Origin: an uncultured Acetatifactor sp. | GTDB lineage: Bacteria; Bacillota; Clostridia; Lachnospirales; Lachnospiraceae | Reading direction: 5' to 3' | Length of the DNA: 64,000 nucleotides | Assembly: GCA_934394815.1 (NCBI GenBank) | Contig: CAKRRD010000003.1 | Coordinates: 1 to 64,000 of the forward strand | Shown: one piece after another, positions 37,585-46,156 of the stretch | Position numbering within the stretch: position 1 is the first letter of the stretch | Layout of the letters: each line of letters opens with the position of its first letter | Notes under the pieces: generated by a model | Seen by the model: only the letters and a program-made list of their open reading frames with translations | Told to the model about the DNA's origin: nothing | The model's database searches: none | Made by a program: the position numbers and the translations under genes

Positions 37585-37790
37585 CTCCCGTGCAAACATG
37601 TCGAAACTATTTGTCTTGTAGTTGTCTTTAATGATACCATAAGGATTGCTCCGTGCAAGCACTCCCGCAATCCTTAACGCTATTCGCATATCGTATAGCT
37701 TTCGCTATACTTTTATGCTCATATCGTTCAGGTCACCAAGACAGATAGTTTCTCCCGTGCAAGCACGTCGAAACTATTTGTCTTGTGACC
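37585..37790. repeat. Hairpin repeats between moeA and mobAB
   Basis: The 224-base gap inside the molybdenum operon holds several repeats. A 35-base direct repeat (37585-37619 and 37752-37786) matches at 33 positions. The second copy sits in a long hairpin (37731-37790) with an arm of about 21 bp, one bulge and one mismatch. A separate hairpin has AAGGATTGC pairing with GCAATCCTT (37641-37675). All three contain a GTGCAAGCAC-like palindrome at the tip. A smaller hairpin, GTATAGC/GCTATAC, lies between them. Repeat units of an intergenic family are the likeliest reading. Confidence 0.7.
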
Positions 37791-37796
37791 TTAGTA

Positions 37797-38996
37797 TCAT
37801 TTAAAATACCGGATCCTGACCTCGTCTCCCGGATGCAGTTCCCGTCCCGGTTCTATATCAATAAAGCAATTACAATCTCTCATATTCGAAAGCACCGATG
37901 ACGCATGCACTGCTGTGGGCAATGCCACCCTGCCGTTCTCCGCATATGCCCGGACAAAACGTCTGAGCCTGTTTACCTTCGGATAAGGGTCAGAAAGCAC
38001 AGCGTGCTCTCTCCGCACTTTCAGAGATGCATCCTGTGTAAAATACGCTGCCAGTTCCCAGAAATAATATTCAAAATTGGCATACGCCGCATAGGGATTT
38101 CCCGACAGGCTTAAGATGACTTTGCCCTCCAGCACACTTCCGATGGTCGGCGTTCCCGGCTGGATATTGGCATGGGAAAATATTTTTTTTGCACCGAGTT
38201 CTTCCAGCACCTCCGGCAGCAGATCCTTTTTCCCCACGGATACACCGCCGGTGGTGATCACAATATCCGCCCTGTCCAACGCCTTCTGTAACTGTTTTTT
38301 TAATATCTCTTTATCATCTTTGCAGATTTCCGTGAAAGGCACCTGTATTCCCTGTCTTTCCATGGAAGCCCGCAGCATATAAGCGATACTGTTATATATT
38401 TTTCCGGGCAAAAGCGGTGCCCCCGGTGCCACCAGTTCCGAACCGGTGGATAAAATACTGCACTTTATTTTCTCGCAGACCGGCACCCTGTGGATTCCGA
38501 GACTTGCCAAAAGCCCGATATGCAGTGCCGTCAGATGCGACTCTTTCGCAAGGACCTGCTGCCCTTCACGAATGTCCTCTCCCACACAGCAGTAATTCGT
38601 TCCTGTGGTAATGCTCCGGTAGATTCGTACCGTATCTTCGCCATAATCGGTGTCCTCCTGTCTGATCACCGCATCATATCCTTCCGGCACATAGGAACCG
38701 GTCATCACCCGTACCGCACAGCCCTTTCGACAGGGAAGCTGCACATAATCGCCAGCAAACAGTTCTCCCACGACCTGTAAAATTACCGGATGTTCCCTGT
38801 CTGCACCCGGCGTATCCTCCGCCCGCACGGCATAACCATCCATGGCAGATTTCGGATAGGGCGGGATCATCATCTCCGCACAGATATCTTCACTGAGAAT
38901 GCGGTCACAGGCATCCGCAAGTGCCACATATTCCGTCTGATTCTTTGGATGTATTTCTGCCAGTAACAATTCCAGACATTCTTCCAGTTCTTTCAT
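37797..38996 (-). CDS. moeA: Molybdopterin molybdenumtransferase MoeA
   Basis: A 399-residue enzyme inserting molybdate into adenylylated molybdopterin. Features in order: SAF-type N-terminus with PPYPKSAMDGYAVRAEDTP, the MTGSYVPEGYDAVIRQEDT motif, the MoCF_biosynth core (CSILSTGSELVAPG, VITTGGVSVGKKDLLPEVL, LSLSGNPYAAYANFEY), and a C-terminal beta domain. The length is typical. GAGGAG precedes the ATG. It lies 12 bases downstream of fdhD, and a 224-base repeat-rich gap separates it from mobAB. Confidence 0.95.
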   Translation of the reverse strand: MKELEECLELLLAEIHPKNQTEYVALADACDRILSEDICAEMMIPPYPKSAMDGYAVRAEDTPGADREHPVILQVVGELFAGDYVQLPCRKGCAVRVMTGSYVPEGYDAVIRQEDTDYGEDTVRIYRSITTGTNYCCVGEDIREGQQVLAKESHLTALHIGLLASLGIHRVPVCEKIKCSILSTGSELVAPGAPLLPGKIYNSIAYMLRASMERQGIQVPFTEICKDDKEILKKQLQKALDRADIVITTGGVSVGKKDLLPEVLEELGAKKIFSHANIQPGTPTIGSVLEGKVILSLSGNPYAAYANFEYYFWELAAYFTQDASLKVRREHAVLSDPYPKVNRLRRFVRAYAENGRVALPTAVHASSVLSNMRDCNCFIDIEPGRELHPGDEVRIRYFK

Positions 38997-39008
38997 GCAT
39001 GACTCCTC

Positions 39009-39833
39009 TCAAAGCTGTTTCCTTGCATCGTGATAGATTTCCATCCGGTCCGGCCAGGCTCTGCAGATCAGATTCAGACGATACCTTTTCGCAAGTTCTA
39101 CCGCCTGATCCGTAGGTACCGCCTTGGATGCCAGCACCGGGATCCCTGCAGCGATCACTTTCTGCACCATATCCGTGGGAACCCGCCCCGTGGTAAACAA
39201 AATGCATTCGGACAGCTCCAGCTGTTCCCGCAATGCATAACCGATGCACTTGTCCAGGGCATTATGTCTTCCGATATCTTCCATATGACAGACACAGCTG
39301 TCTCCGATTCCGAGATAACAGCTGTGCGTCCCTCCGGTCTGCCTGTGCAGTTCGGAATCCCCGGTAAATTCTTGCGCCAGGGCAAAGATCCATGCATTCT
39401 GCCATGAAATCTGCGGCAATTCCTGTAATTGCCTTTTTCCCTTCTTTTCCAGGAATGTCAGGTTTCCCGTACAACAGGTGGCTTCTCTGTCGGCAGCCGT
39501 CTGTCTGTCGTTTTTAAGTAAGTTTTCTTTCAAAAACACTCTTGCACTTCTTCCGCTCCCGCAGATCGTAATACTCTCCACATCCCGGATACTCCGGATC
39601 CAGCCTTCCGTGAAAAGTCTCCCAAGTATCAGTTCCGGCAGATGAGAAGCCGTACATGTCAGGCGGAACGTCAGCTGTTCGTCTACATAAACATCCAGAA
39701 AATGTTCGCAGACAATGTTCCTGCTTCTGTCAGCTACCGGATTCCCACAGTTCTCCGGATCGCCGGACTCCACTGCAGCGTAAGACTGCATAACTGCATT
39801 CTGTAATTGTTCCATACGGTCATTTATCTGCAT
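39009..39833 (-). CDS. fdhD: Formate dehydrogenase sulfurtransferase FdhD
   Basis: A 274-residue protein that passes sulfur from a cysteine desulfurase to the molybdenum cofactor of formate dehydrogenase. Key stretches are an ATCCTGN Cys pair (sulfur-carrying loop), QTGGTHSC, HMEDIGRHNALDK and TTGRVPTDMVQKVIAAGIPV. The length is normal. It is the first gene of the molybdenum operon, and its presence supports assigning the nearby molybdoenzyme as formate dehydrogenase. A weak AAGAGAA precedes the ATG. The leader of about 120 bases contains a strong hairpin. Confidence 0.95.
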   Translation of the reverse strand: MQINDRMEQLQNAVMQSYAAVESGDPENCGNPVADRSRNIVCEHFLDVYVDEQLTFRLTCTASHLPELILGRLFTEGWIRSIRDVESITICGSGRSARVFLKENLLKNDRQTAADREATCCTGNLTFLEKKGKRQLQELPQISWQNAWIFALAQEFTGDSELHRQTGGTHSCYLGIGDSCVCHMEDIGRHNALDKCIGYALREQLELSECILFTTGRVPTDMVQKVIAAGIPVLASKAVPTDQAVELAKRYRLNLICRAWPDRMEIYHDARKQL

Positions 39834-39891
39834 TTATCGTTCTCTTTTCTAAAGATAACATAACTATTCCGAACCCCATCTTGCAAAGCTT

Positions 39892-39918
39892 ACCCGGATA
39901 ACAGGTAAGCTTGTCATT
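39892..39918 (-). promoter_or_regulatory. Hairpin in the fdhD leader
   Basis: A perfect 9-bp stem, AAGCTTACC pairing with GGTAAGCTT around a nine-base loop, lies about 60 bases before the fdhD start and within its untranslated leader. There is no T-run, so it is not a terminator. It could be part of a regulatory RNA fold; a molybdenum cofactor riboswitch was considered but not established. Confidence 0.45.
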
Positions 39919-39947
39919 TGCTCCTGTGGTTATTAAGTAACATTTCT

Positions 39948-39990
39948 ATGTAAGCACTTACATTTTACATCAAACTCTGCATCCCCGCAA
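39948..39990 (-). promoter_or_regulatory. Promoter and operator of the molybdenum operon
   Basis: TTGCGG (39985-39990) and TAAAAT (39962-39967) are 17 bases apart on the minus strand. The 16-bp palindrome at 39948-39963, which reads ATGTAAGTGCTTACAT on this strand, overlaps the -10 box by two bases. The fdh operon promoter has the same sequence in the same place. Confidence 0.8.
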
Positions 39991-39992
39991 GC

Positions 39993-40026
39993 AAAAAATG
40001 CGTGCAGAAAAACATCCGCACGCATT
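39993..40026 (-). terminator. Terminator of ilvE
   Basis: A 9-bp stem, AATGCGTGC pairing with GCACGCATT around a 12-base loop, is followed on the minus strand by a run of T. It lies 47 bases past the ilvE stop and just upstream of the molybdenum operon promoter, insulating the two units. Confidence 0.85.
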
Positions 40027-40072
40027 CTCTTATCATCTTGTTTTAAATAATTTCTCAGCTTTCTGCCGGAAA

Positions 40073-41098
40073 TTACTCGATCACATGGATCCAGCCCTCA
40101 GGAGCTTCGATTCTGCCCATCTGGATACCGGTCAAAGTCTCATACAGCTTCTTGGTGACAGGTCCCATCTCGGTCATGCCGCTGGGCAGGCAGATCTCCT
40201 TGCCGTGGTCAACGATCTTGCCTACAGGAGAAATCACTGCTGCGGTACCGCACAGACCAGCCTCTGCGAAGTCTTTTACTTCATCCAGATATACTTCTCT
40301 CTCTTCTACTTCCAGTCCCAGATATTCCTTGGCAACATATACCAGAGAACGACGGGTGATGGAGGGAAGGATACTGTCGGACTTGGGAGTTACGACCTTG
40401 TTGTCCCTGGTAACGAACAGGAAGTTCGCACCACCGGTCTCTTCTACCTTGGTACGGGTAGCAGCATCCAGATACATATTCTCATCGTAGCCTTCCTTGT
40501 GTGCGGATACGATAGCATGTAAACTCATGGCATAGTTCAGACCAGCCTTGATGTGACCGGTTCCGTGAGGTGCCGCACGGTCAAAATCGGTGACACGGAT
40601 GGTCAGGGGCTTAGCGCCGCCTTTGAAGTAAGGTCCTACAGGGGTACAGAGGATACGGAACTGATACTCATCCGCAGGCTTTACACCGATGACAGGGTTA
40701 CTGCCGAACATATAAGGACGAATGTACAGAGTTGCGCCGCTGCCGTAAGGAGGCACGAAAGCATCGTTCGCCTTGACAGTCTCGGTAACAGCCTCTACGA
40801 AGCGCTCCTTGGGGAAAATGGGCATCTCCAGTCTTGCTGCAGAAGACTCCAGACGTTCACCGTTTAAATCAGGACGGAAGGTTACGATATGTCCGTCTTC
40901 GGTGGTGTATGCCTTCAGGCCCTCGAATACGGTCTGTGCATACTGCAGTACACCTGCACACTCATTTAATACGATGTTGGGATCCTGGGTCAGCTGACCG
41001 TCATCCCATTTGCCGTCCTTGTAATTGGACACATATCTGTAATCCGTAGGGATATAACCGAAACCAATATTACCCCAGTCAATGTTCTTCTTTTCCAT
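40073..41098 (-). CDS. ilvE: Branched-chain amino acid aminotransferase IlvE
   Basis: A 341-residue PLP enzyme of fold type IV catalysing the last step of valine, leucine and isoleucine synthesis and the first step of their breakdown. The PLP Lys is in HGTGHIKAGLNYAMS, and the EETGGANFLFV and LCGTAAVISPVG motifs are typical. AGAAGGA precedes the ATG; ten upstream open codons lack such a site. It has its own promoter and terminator, so it is probably a single-gene unit. Confidence 0.96.
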   Translation of the reverse strand: MEKKNIDWGNIGFGYIPTDYRYVSNYKDGKWDDGQLTQDPNIVLNECAGVLQYAQTVFEGLKAYTTEDGHIVTFRPDLNGERLESSAARLEMPIFPKERFVEAVTETVKANDAFVPPYGSGATLYIRPYMFGSNPVIGVKPADEYQFRILCTPVGPYFKGGAKPLTIRVTDFDRAAPHGTGHIKAGLNYAMSLHAIVSAHKEGYDENMYLDAATRTKVEETGGANFLFVTRDNKVVTPKSDSILPSITRRSLVYVAKEYLGLEVEEREVYLDEVKDFAEAGLCGTAAVISPVGKIVDHGKEICLPSGMTEMGPVTKKLYETLTGIQMGRIEAPEGWIHVIE

Positions 41099-41168
41099 TT
41101 TGTATTCCTTCTTTCCTCGGTTTACCACTCTGCCTGTTGATTTCTCTTAACAGAATTTATTGATTTTC

Positions 41169-41197
41169 ATTATTATACCATTTGTAATAAAAGTCAA
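41169..41197 (-). promoter_or_regulatory. ilvE promoter
   Basis: TTGACT (41192-41197) and AATAAT (41169-41174) lie 17 bases apart on the minus strand; a perfect TATAAT overlaps three bases upstream. The leader of about 65 bases is too short for a T-box. Confidence 0.6.
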
Positions 41198-41301
41198 TAT
41201 ACACATTTATGCTTTCCAGTGATATTTTCAGAGAAAATGTGGTTCATTTCTCCTTTTGGCTTAAATATCAGATTAAATTCGCTACATATCTGTCTCTATG
41301 A

Positions 41302-41796
41302 TCATGACTTTTTCCGCTCATATTTCAAGAACTGGTAAGTGATGTCAAAATAGACCTGCTCATCGCTGTCCGCGGTGATCTCCCACTCGGGATCGCTGTC
41401 CAGATCCGGAAAATAAGCATCCGCCTCATAGGCATGATCGATCTTCGTCACATGTGCCACATCACAATAAGGCAGCATCTGACGGTAAATACTCTCGCCG
41501 CCGATGATGTAGATGCTCTCCTCGTCGTATTTTTTCAGTTCTTCCAGAAGTTCCTCGATGGAATGTACCACGATGGCATCCTTCACCTGATAATCCGGAT
41601 CTTTTGACAGGATGATATTGGTGCGGTTCTTTAAAGGCATTCCCTGCGGAAATGTTTCTAAAGTCTTACGTCCCAGAACGACTACCTTACCGGTGGTCTC
41701 CTCCCGGAAATGCTTATGGTCATTGGGGATGCGGATCAGCAGTTCGTTCTTGCTGCCGATGGCCCAATTGTTATCTACTGCTACGATTAAGTTCAT
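41302..41796 (-). CDS. dfrA: Dihydrofolate reductase
   Basis: A 164-residue NADPH-dependent enzyme regenerating tetrahydrofolate. Motifs are LIVAVDNNWAIGSKNELL, IPNDHKHF with the catalytic Asp at about residue 27, VVLGRKTLETFP and IYIIGGESIYRQML. The Trp usual at position 22 of E. coli DHFR is Ile here (LLIRIPND), a loop variant that could affect inhibitor binding. AAGGAGG fixes the ATG. It lies 21 bases downstream of thyA, whose product makes the dihydrofolate it reduces. Confidence 0.95.
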   Translation of the reverse strand: MNLIVAVDNNWAIGSKNELLIRIPNDHKHFREETTGKVVVLGRKTLETFPQGMPLKNRTNIILSKDPDYQVKDAIVVHSIEELLEELKKYDEESIYIIGGESIYRQMLPYCDVAHVTKIDHAYEADAYFPDLDSDPEWEITADSDEQVYFDITYQFLKYERKKS

Positions 41797-41817
41797 GTTA
41801 TCCTCCTTAGATGGCAT

Positions 41818-42666
41818 TTAAATAGCTATCGGAATATCTTTGATCTGTTCACCGGTCTGGTAGCCCTCCAGCTTCACATCGTCCGGCGTGAACCGGTAGA
41901 AATCTCTGATCTCCGGATTCAGCCAGAACTTCGGTGCAGGATACGGTTCCCTGTTGATAAGTTCCTTAATGGCATCCACATGGCGGTCATAGATGTGGGC
42001 ATCCGCAATGACATGCACCAGTTCGCCCACATTCATATCGCAGACCTGCGCCAGCATATGCACCAGTACGGAATACTGTACCACATTCCAGTTGTTGGCT
42101 GCCAGCACATCCTGGGAACGCTGGTTCAAAACAGCATTCAGAGTCAGCCTGTCCTCTCCTTTTTTCTGGGTTACATTAAAGGTCATGCTGTAGGCACAGG
42201 GATACAGATTCATCTCGTGCAGATCCTGATGCACGTAAATATTGGTCATGATGCGGCGGCTGAAAGGATTGTTCTTCAAATCGTAGATCACACGATCCAC
42301 CTGATCCATCATGCCCTCTTTATACTGATGTTTCACACCCATCTGGTAACCGTAGGCCTTACCGATGGAGCCGTTTTCATCCGCCCATTCATCCCAGACA
42401 TGGCTGTTTAAATCATGAATATTGTTGGATTTGCGCTGCCAGATCCACAGCATCTCATCCGTGGCGGATTTAAGTGCCGTCCTTCGTAAGGTCAGGATCG
42501 GGAACTCCTTCGACAGGTCGTACCGGTTCACCACACCGAACTTTTTAATGGTGTAGGCCGGGGTGCCGTCCGGCCAGTGAGGGCGGACTTTTTCGCCCTC
42601 CGTACTGGTACCGTTCGTCAGAATGTCATTACACATATCAATAAAAATATGATCCGCTAAACTCAT
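41818..42666 (-). CDS. thyA: Thymidylate synthase ThyA
   Basis: A 282-residue enzyme methylating dUMP to dTMP with methylene-tetrahydrofolate. The catalytic Cys is in NLYPCAYSMTFNVTQ, followed by LNQRSQDVLAANNWNVVQYS and the conserved HIYDRHVDAI tail. The usual Pro-Cys-His reads Pro-Cys-Ala and the Gln-Arg-Ser loop is divergent, placing it outside the E. coli type, perhaps nearer the phage phi3T/Bacillus form. AAAGGAG precedes the ATG. It lies between the beta-CASP nuclease gene and dfrA. Confidence 0.94.
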   Translation of the reverse strand: MSLADHIFIDMCNDILTNGTSTEGEKVRPHWPDGTPAYTIKKFGVVNRYDLSKEFPILTLRRTALKSATDEMLWIWQRKSNNIHDLNSHVWDEWADENGSIGKAYGYQMGVKHQYKEGMMDQVDRVIYDLKNNPFSRRIMTNIYVHQDLHEMNLYPCAYSMTFNVTQKKGEDRLTLNAVLNQRSQDVLAANNWNVVQYSVLVHMLAQVCDMNVGELVHVIADAHIYDRHVDAIKELINREPYPAPKFWLNPEIRDFYRFTPDDVKLEGYQTGEQIKDIPIAI

Positions 42667-42731
42667 GTTGTCTCCTTTATTTCTTTTATTTCCTGCCTGC
42701 AGGCAGTCAGAAATGCTTCCTGTGGATGCAC

Positions 42732-44333
42732 TTATATTTCCCACTTGTCGCACAGGGAATTGATCTGGTCGGCGAACTTCGCCATATCCTTGTTGGTCAT
42801 GATACCCTCGCTCTTTGTGACCAGTGCCAGCAGACGCCTTGCGGAAGCCAGCAGCCTCTCGAAGACTCCGGTGGCAGGCTTCGTCTTTTTCTTCACGGCA
42901 ACCGGTGCTGCCTCATAGGTAAATTTATTACTGATCAGGTCGAACTCCGTGCCGCTGTAGGGCGCGTAGGCTCTCTGTCCGTACTCGATCTTCAGGCACT
43001 CGGTAAATGCGGTACATACACTGTCTTCGCCATGTACCACGAACACTTTCTTAGGCTTCTCCTCAAAAGCCTGCAGCCACTCGATCAGGCCTTCCTTATC
43101 CGCATGTCCGCTTAAGCCCTCCAGCTTCCGGATCTGTGCTCTTACCTGTATCGTCTCACCGAACAGTTTTACTTCACCGGCACCCTCCACCAATGCTCTG
43201 CCCAGGGTTCCCACCGACTGGTAGCCCACGAACAGGATCGTGCATTCCTCTCTCCACAGGTTGTGTTTCAGATGATGGCGGATACGGCCCGCGTCACACA
43301 TACCGGAAGCGGAAATGATGACCTTCGGAGTATCGTCAAAATTAATGGCCTTGGATTCCTCACTGGTGATGGACAGCTTCAGTCCCGAAAAAGAAATGGG
43401 ATTGATGCCTTCTCTCACATATTCCATGGCCTCCTCATCAAAGCATTCCCACCGGTTCTCCTGAAATATGCCGGTAGCCTCCACCGCCATGGGACTGTCC
43501 ACATACACCGGGAAATCCTCATGCCCTTTGACCAGACGTCCCACCTTGATCTTGCGCAGGAAATACAGAATCTCCTGGGTACGTCCCACGGCAAAGGACG
43601 GAATCACCACATTACCGCCCCTGTCCAGTGTCTCCTGCAATACCTTCGTCAGTTCTGCCACATAGTCCAATTTATCCTTCGGATGCAGTCTGTCCCCGTA
43701 AGTGGACTCCATGACCACATAATCCGCTTCCTTTGTAGGGGTCGGATCCTTTAACAGAGGCTGATGCTTATTACCGATATCTCCGGAAAATACGATTTTC
43801 TTCGTATTGCCGTCCTCTGTCAGCCACACTTCAATGCTGGCGGAACCCAACAGATGTCCGATATCCGTAAAACGGATCTTCACGCCATCACACACTTCCA
43901 TGATGGTATTGTAATGGCAGGGTACCAGTCTGCGGATCACGCCGTCGGCATCCTCCATGGTATACAGCGGCTCCACCACCGCATTATTGGCAGAACGTTT
44001 GGCCTTACGGTTCTTCCACTCCGCCTCGGCGCTCTGGATATGCGCACAGTCACGCAGCATGATACTGCACAGATCCGCCGTGGCATCCGTGGTATAGATC
44101 TGCCCTCTGAACCCTCTGGCATACAGAAGCGGCAGAAGTCCCGAATGATCCACATGGGCATGGGTCAGGAATACATAGTCGATCATGGATTCCGCCACCG
44201 GCAGGGGAACATTCTCAAATACATTGATTCCCTGCTCCATACCGTAGTCCACTAAAATATGTTTCCCGGCTGCCTCCAGATAATGGCAGCTTCCGGTCAC
44301 TTCATGGTCTGCCCCCACAAACACAAGTTTCAT
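42732..44333 (-). CDS. Beta-CASP metallo-beta-lactamase-fold RNA-processing nuclease
   Basis: A 533-residue protein of the CPSF73-like family. The zinc site is FLTHAHVDHSGLLP, with ESTYGDRLHPK and FSGDIG. The beta-CASP part has VGRTQEILYFLRK and ISASGMCDAGRIRHHL, and the RMMBL closing motif is GLSGHADKEGLIEWL. A C-terminal extension of about 80 residues (from about 455) is not part of the core. Relatives process RNA or act as 5'-3' exonucleases. GGAGG precedes the ATG. It lies between an ABC exporter and thyA, probably in one operon. Confidence 0.92.
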   Translation of the reverse strand: MKLVFVGADHEVTGSCHYLEAAGKHILVDYGMEQGINVFENVPLPVAESMIDYVFLTHAHVDHSGLLPLLYARGFRGQIYTTDATADLCSIMLRDCAHIQSAEAEWKNRKAKRSANNAVVEPLYTMEDADGVIRRLVPCHYNTIMEVCDGVKIRFTDIGHLLGSASIEVWLTEDGNTKKIVFSGDIGNKHQPLLKDPTPTKEADYVVMESTYGDRLHPKDKLDYVAELTKVLQETLDRGGNVVIPSFAVGRTQEILYFLRKIKVGRLVKGHEDFPVYVDSPMAVEATGIFQENRWECFDEEAMEYVREGINPISFSGLKLSITSEESKAINFDDTPKVIISASGMCDAGRIRHHLKHNLWREECTILFVGYQSVGTLGRALVEGAGEVKLFGETIQVRAQIRKLEGLSGHADKEGLIEWLQAFEEKPKKVFVVHGEDSVCTAFTECLKIEYGQRAYAPYSGTEFDLISNKFTYEAAPVAVKKKTKPATGVFERLLASARRLLALVTKSEGIMTNKDMAKFADQINSLCDKWEI

Positions 44334-44357
44334 AGCTCTACCTCCGTTTTTGTAATG

Positions 44358-46118
44358 TTATTTCAAAGCATTGGCTGTTTCGTAGAACTGATAATAAATT
44401 CCCTTCTGCTCCATGAGCTGGTCGTGATTGCCTTCCTCCACAATGCCGTCATCCGTCAACACCAGAATCCGGTCAGAGTTGCGGATACTGGAAAGTCTGT
44501 GGGCAATGGTCAGGGTCGTACGTCCTTCTGACAATTCTCCCAGAGATTTTGCCACCGCAAATTCGCTCTCATTATCCAGTGCGGAAGTCGCCTCATCCAG
44601 AATGATGATGGGCGGATTTTTCAGAAACACTCTGGCAATACTGATGCGCTGTTTCTGTCCGCCGGACAGCTTCACGCCCCGCTCTCCCACATAAGTATCA
44701 TAACCGTCCTTCAGTCCCATGATAAAGTCATGGGCCCCGGCACGTTTTGCCGCATTCATTACTTCTTCCCTCGAAGCTCCGGGGCGTCCGTAAGCGATAT
44801 TTTCATAGATTGTACCGGAGAAAAGATACACATCCTGCTGTACGATGCCGATATTTTCCCGCAGACTCTTTAAAGTAAAATGTTTAATATCCTGACCGTC
44901 CAGTAATATCTTTCCTTCCGAGACATCGTAAAATCTTGGGATCAGATTACACAGCGTCGTCTTACCGCCACCGGAAGGACCGACGATGGCCACTTTTTCT
45001 CCCGCATGGATCTGCAGATTCAGGTCGGAAAATACCTTGTTGTGGTCATCCGGATATTCAAAGCTTACTTTTTCAAAAGAGATTTCTCCCTTAGGATCCT
45101 TCAGTTCCATGGCATCCGGTTCATCGAAGATCTCGATATCCGCATCCACAATCTGTAAGAAACGCTCGATGCCCGTCATACCACGCTGGAACTGCTCGGC
45201 AAATTCAATGATACGGCGGATTGTTGCGATCAGGGTGGATACATACAGCATATATGCCACCAGATCGCCGGCTGCGATTTTCCCTTTTACCATGAAGATA
45301 CCGCCAGCCACCAGCACTACCAGGTACATCAGTCCGTCAAACAGCTTGACCGTAGTATTGAACGCCGCCATATAACGGTAGGTCAGCTTCTTAATGTCCA
45401 GAAAAGCGCCGTTATCTTTCTCGAATTTTACATTTTCCACTTCCTCGTTGGTAAATGCCTTGACTACCTTATGTCCCAGCAGACTGTCCTCGATCCGCGC
45501 ATTCAGTTCCCCAATCTGGTTCCGCTGCTTGCGGAAAGCGCTCCGCATCCGGAAATTCAGGATCATGCACACACCGCACATCAGCGGCACACACAGGAAG
45601 ATCATCAGCGTCAGGGGCAGATGGATATTCGCCAGAATGATAAAGGAAATTACCGTCTTGATCCCGGCGATGAAAAATTCTTCCGGACAGTGATGGGCAA
45701 ATTCCGTCACATCAAACAGGTCGTTGGTGATCCGTCCCATGATCTGGCCGACCTTGGTATTGTTATAGTAGGTATTGGACAGCTTCTGCAAGTGATTATA
45801 TGCATCTCTGCGCATATCTGTCTCGATCTTCGCGCCCATGACGTGTCCCATGTCAGACATATAGTAGCTGGCAATGCCGTCCACGATTCGAAGTCCAAAA
45901 TACAGAACCCCCAGCGAAAGTATGGTTTTCACGGACAAAGCGGCCAGATCCCGCAGACCTTCGTTGGTAATGTAGCGCATGATCAGGGGCAGTACCAGTT
46001 CACAGACCGTGGTCAGTGCCGCGCAGAACAGATCCATCCACAGGGTAAAACGATATTTTTTAAAATAAGGTGCGAACCTGCGAAACAACTCGCGGGTCGT
46101 ATATTGCTTGTTATCCAT
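44358..46118 (-). CDS. ABC exporter, fused membrane and ATPase domains
   Basis: A 586-residue half-transporter of the MsbA/LmrA type: six membrane segments in about 20-310 and an ATPase domain in about 335-580. Walker A is GPSGGGKTT, signature LSGGQKQRI, Walker B IILDEATSALD with catalytic Glu, and switch His is IAHRLSSI. All catalytic residues are present, so it can act as a homodimer. The substrate is unknown. It lies 38 bases downstream of the GGDEF gene and 24 bases upstream of the nuclease gene. Confidence 0.93.
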   Translation of the reverse strand: MDNKQYTTRELFRRFAPYFKKYRFTLWMDLFCAALTTVCELVLPLIMRYITNEGLRDLAALSVKTILSLGVLYFGLRIVDGIASYYMSDMGHVMGAKIETDMRRDAYNHLQKLSNTYYNNTKVGQIMGRITNDLFDVTEFAHHCPEEFFIAGIKTVISFIILANIHLPLTLMIFLCVPLMCGVCMILNFRMRSAFRKQRNQIGELNARIEDSLLGHKVVKAFTNEEVENVKFEKDNGAFLDIKKLTYRYMAAFNTTVKLFDGLMYLVVLVAGGIFMVKGKIAAGDLVAYMLYVSTLIATIRRIIEFAEQFQRGMTGIERFLQIVDADIEIFDEPDAMELKDPKGEISFEKVSFEYPDDHNKVFSDLNLQIHAGEKVAIVGPSGGGKTTLCNLIPRFYDVSEGKILLDGQDIKHFTLKSLRENIGIVQQDVYLFSGTIYENIAYGRPGASREEVMNAAKRAGAHDFIMGLKDGYDTYVGERGVKLSGGQKQRISIARVFLKNPPIIILDEATSALDNESEFAVAKSLGELSEGRTTLTIAHRLSSIRNSDRILVLTDDGIVEEGNHDQLMEQKGIYYQFYETANALK

Positions 46119-46156
46119 TGTTGTATTCCTTTAAATTTTCAATTTCTGTTTCAAAA

